Below are positions 5,494 to 6,604 of a stretch of DNA of 6,604 nucleotides, piece after piece; positions within the stretch are counted from its first letter, which is position 1, and the number at the start of each line of letters is the position of its first letter. The notes below the pieces were generated by a model. The model was not told the DNA's origin. It did not search any database and was given only the letters and a program-made list of their open reading frames with translations. Position numbers and translations under genes: made by a program. Origin of the DNA: M3007 sp038203695 (GTDB taxonomy: Bacteria; Bacteroidota; Bacteroidia; Chitinophagales; Saprospiraceae); assembly GCA_038203695.1 (NCBI GenBank), contig JBBRDQ010000260.1:1-6604 (forward strand), given 5' to 3'.

Positions 5494-6534
5494 ATGAAAA
5501 TTTTCAAACAAAACACCCAACATTTTCGCCTGGCAGCTGTAGCCTGTATGATTGCCTTTGGTTTCACTGCCTGCCAAAAGGAAAGCCTGGTTTCCAATGA
5601 GCCACAAGCCATCGCCAGTGAAGTGTCGGTCAGCAGCCGCACGGGCAATACCATTGTGGATATCGCCATTGGCAATCCGGATTTCAGCACATTAGTGGCC
5701 GCTGTTGTAAAAACAGGACAGGCGGGCGTACTGAGTGCAGCCACCCTCAATGCAACGGTTTTTGCGCCTACCAACGCGGCATTTGCGCAATTACCTGCAC
5801 CCTTTAACAATGCAGACAATATCAGTGCTATCACCGATGCAGCCACCATCAACACGTTGCGGCAGGTAATTCGCTACCATATTTCGCCTTCCAAGCGCAC
5901 GGCTGCCCTGTTAACAAACGGTTCTTACAACACGTTTAAAACCGCTGCAACACCCAACGACAACCTGATCTTTGTAGGTCGTACCGCCGCCAATGAGGTG
6001 TATATCAACGGCGTTTCAAAAGTTGTTGCGGCTGATATCCAGGCGGATAATGGCATCATTCATGTAATCGATAAAGTGTTGTTTTTCCCCACCCAGGATA
6101 TTGCGCAGGTGGCCATTGCCAACGGAAATTTTAAAGCCCTGGTAGCCGCCCTGCAGAAAACCGGTCTGGCTAATACTTTTTTCCAGCCCATTGGCAATGC
6201 TACCGTATTCGCACCGACTGATGCAGCATTTGCACAACTGCCAGCCCCGCTGAATAACGCCCAAAACATCAAGGCAATCACGGATCCGGCCACGATCAGT
6301 ACATTGCGCAGTGTGCTGTTGTACCATGTCATCGGGGCCCGCGTCTTCTCGGTAGACCTACGCGAAGGCATTCAGCCGAACACCTTGCTCGCCGGAAGAA
6401 AGGTAACTATCACCCTGGCCGGTGGTCCGAAAGTAAAGGGCGACGGCAATGCAGCAGGTTCCAACATCATCATTACCAATATATTAGCACGCAACGGGGT
6501 GATTCACGCAATCGACCAGGTGTTGCTCCCATAA
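5494..6534 (+). CDS. Lipoprotein with two tandem fasciclin (FAS1) domains
   Basis: A 346-residue protein. The ATG at 5494 is chosen because it begins a good lipoprotein signal peptide (charged MKIFKQ, hydrophobic core LAAVACMIAFGF, lipobox TAC with Cys27). The frame is open further upstream to a TTG at 5395, but that extension is AT-rich leader and would bury the signal. After Cys27 comes QKES, partly like the Q-K-D/E surface-export signals reported for Bacteroidota lipoproteins, so display on the outer surface is plausible. A 20-residue linker precedes FAS1 domain 1 (about 52-197: ATVFAPTNAAF at 87-97, RYH at 127-129, NGIIHVIDKVL at 186-196) and domain 2 (about 201-346: ATVFAPTDAAF at 236-246, LYHV at 276-279, NGVIHAIDQVLLP at the end). 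FAS1 domains mediate adhesion in many surface proteins; the ligand here is unknown. Both domains share AFAQLPAP and adjacent residues, indicating an internal duplication. A terminator follows 34 bp downstream. Confidence 0.93.
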   Translation: MKIFKQNTQHFRLAAVACMIAFGFTACQKESLVSNEPQAIASEVSVSSRTGNTIVDIAIGNPDFSTLVAAVVKTGQAGVLSAATLNATVFAPTNAAFAQLPAPFNNADNISAITDAATINTLRQVIRYHISPSKRTAALLTNGSYNTFKTAATPNDNLIFVGRTAANEVYINGVSKVVAADIQADNGIIHVIDKVLFFPTQDIAQVAIANGNFKALVAALQKTGLANTFFQPIGNATVFAPTDAAFAQLPAPLNNAQNIKAITDPATISTLRSVLLYHVIGARVFSVDLREGIQPNTLLAGRKVTITLAGGPKVKGDGNAAGSNIIITNILARNGVIHAIDQVLLP

Positions 6535-6567
6535 TATGCTTACCCAGTAAATAAACACACTACTTGG

Positions 6568-6604
6568 ACGCGCCACCCGCACATTGCGGGATGGCGCGTT
6601 TTTT
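6568..6604 (+). terminator. Rho-independent terminator of the FAS1 lipoprotein gene
   Basis: A GC-rich stem pairs ACGCGCCA (6568-6575) with TGGCGCGT (6592-6599) and CCCGC (6576-6580) with GCGGG (6586-6590). There is one bulged A at 6591 and a 5-nt loop (6581-6585). It runs directly into a T run that reaches the window edge (6599-6604). The structure lies 34 bp after the stop codon, so the gene is probably transcribed alone. Confidence 0.93.

Overview
The window most likely comes from a Bacteroidota chromosome, probably Saprospiria or Chitinophagia-like; this placement is an inference. Three things support it: a secreted protein ending in a type IX secretion (Por) sorting domain, a TAnnTTTG -7 promoter element in front of efp, and leaders that lack a Shine-Dalgarno sequence. 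The gene order efp-accB-accC is also one I associate with this phylum. No mobile-element gene, tRNA, rRNA or CRISPR array is visible.

Layout: a 5'-truncated T9SS cargo protein reads rightward from the left edge (1-1062). It converges on a leftward block of five genes, listed here in transcription order: efp (5189-4623), accB (4494-3994), accC (3906-2557), a YkgJ-family cysteine-cluster gene (2507-1998) and a long TspO/tryptophan-rich sensory-type membrane protein (1875-1093). A 12-bp hairpin separates the convergent ends. Divergent from efp, a lipoprotein with two fasciclin (FAS1) domains reads rightward (5494-6534) and ends at a textbook intrinsic terminator at the right edge.

Functionally, accB and accC supply the biotin carrier and biotin carboxylase halves of acetyl-CoA carboxylase (first step of fatty-acid synthesis); the carboxyltransferase genes are not in the window. 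efp encodes the ribosome rescue factor for polyproline stalls. The flanking genes encode envelope or surface proteins: a T9SS substrate, a polytopic membrane protein and a FAS1 lipoprotein.

The parts that ordinary genes do not explain are: (1) a pair of heptamer arrays (TTAATGR on the left, its reverse complement on the right) that face each other between ykgJ and tspO, can fold back on each other, and run into the 3' end of ykgJ; (2) an EF-P with arginine instead of the usual lysine at the tip of its domain I loop; (3) a long 25-bp-class hairpin followed by a T run between efp and accB. None of these amounts to a demonstrated new system. The heptamer fold-back is the best candidate for an undescribed element.
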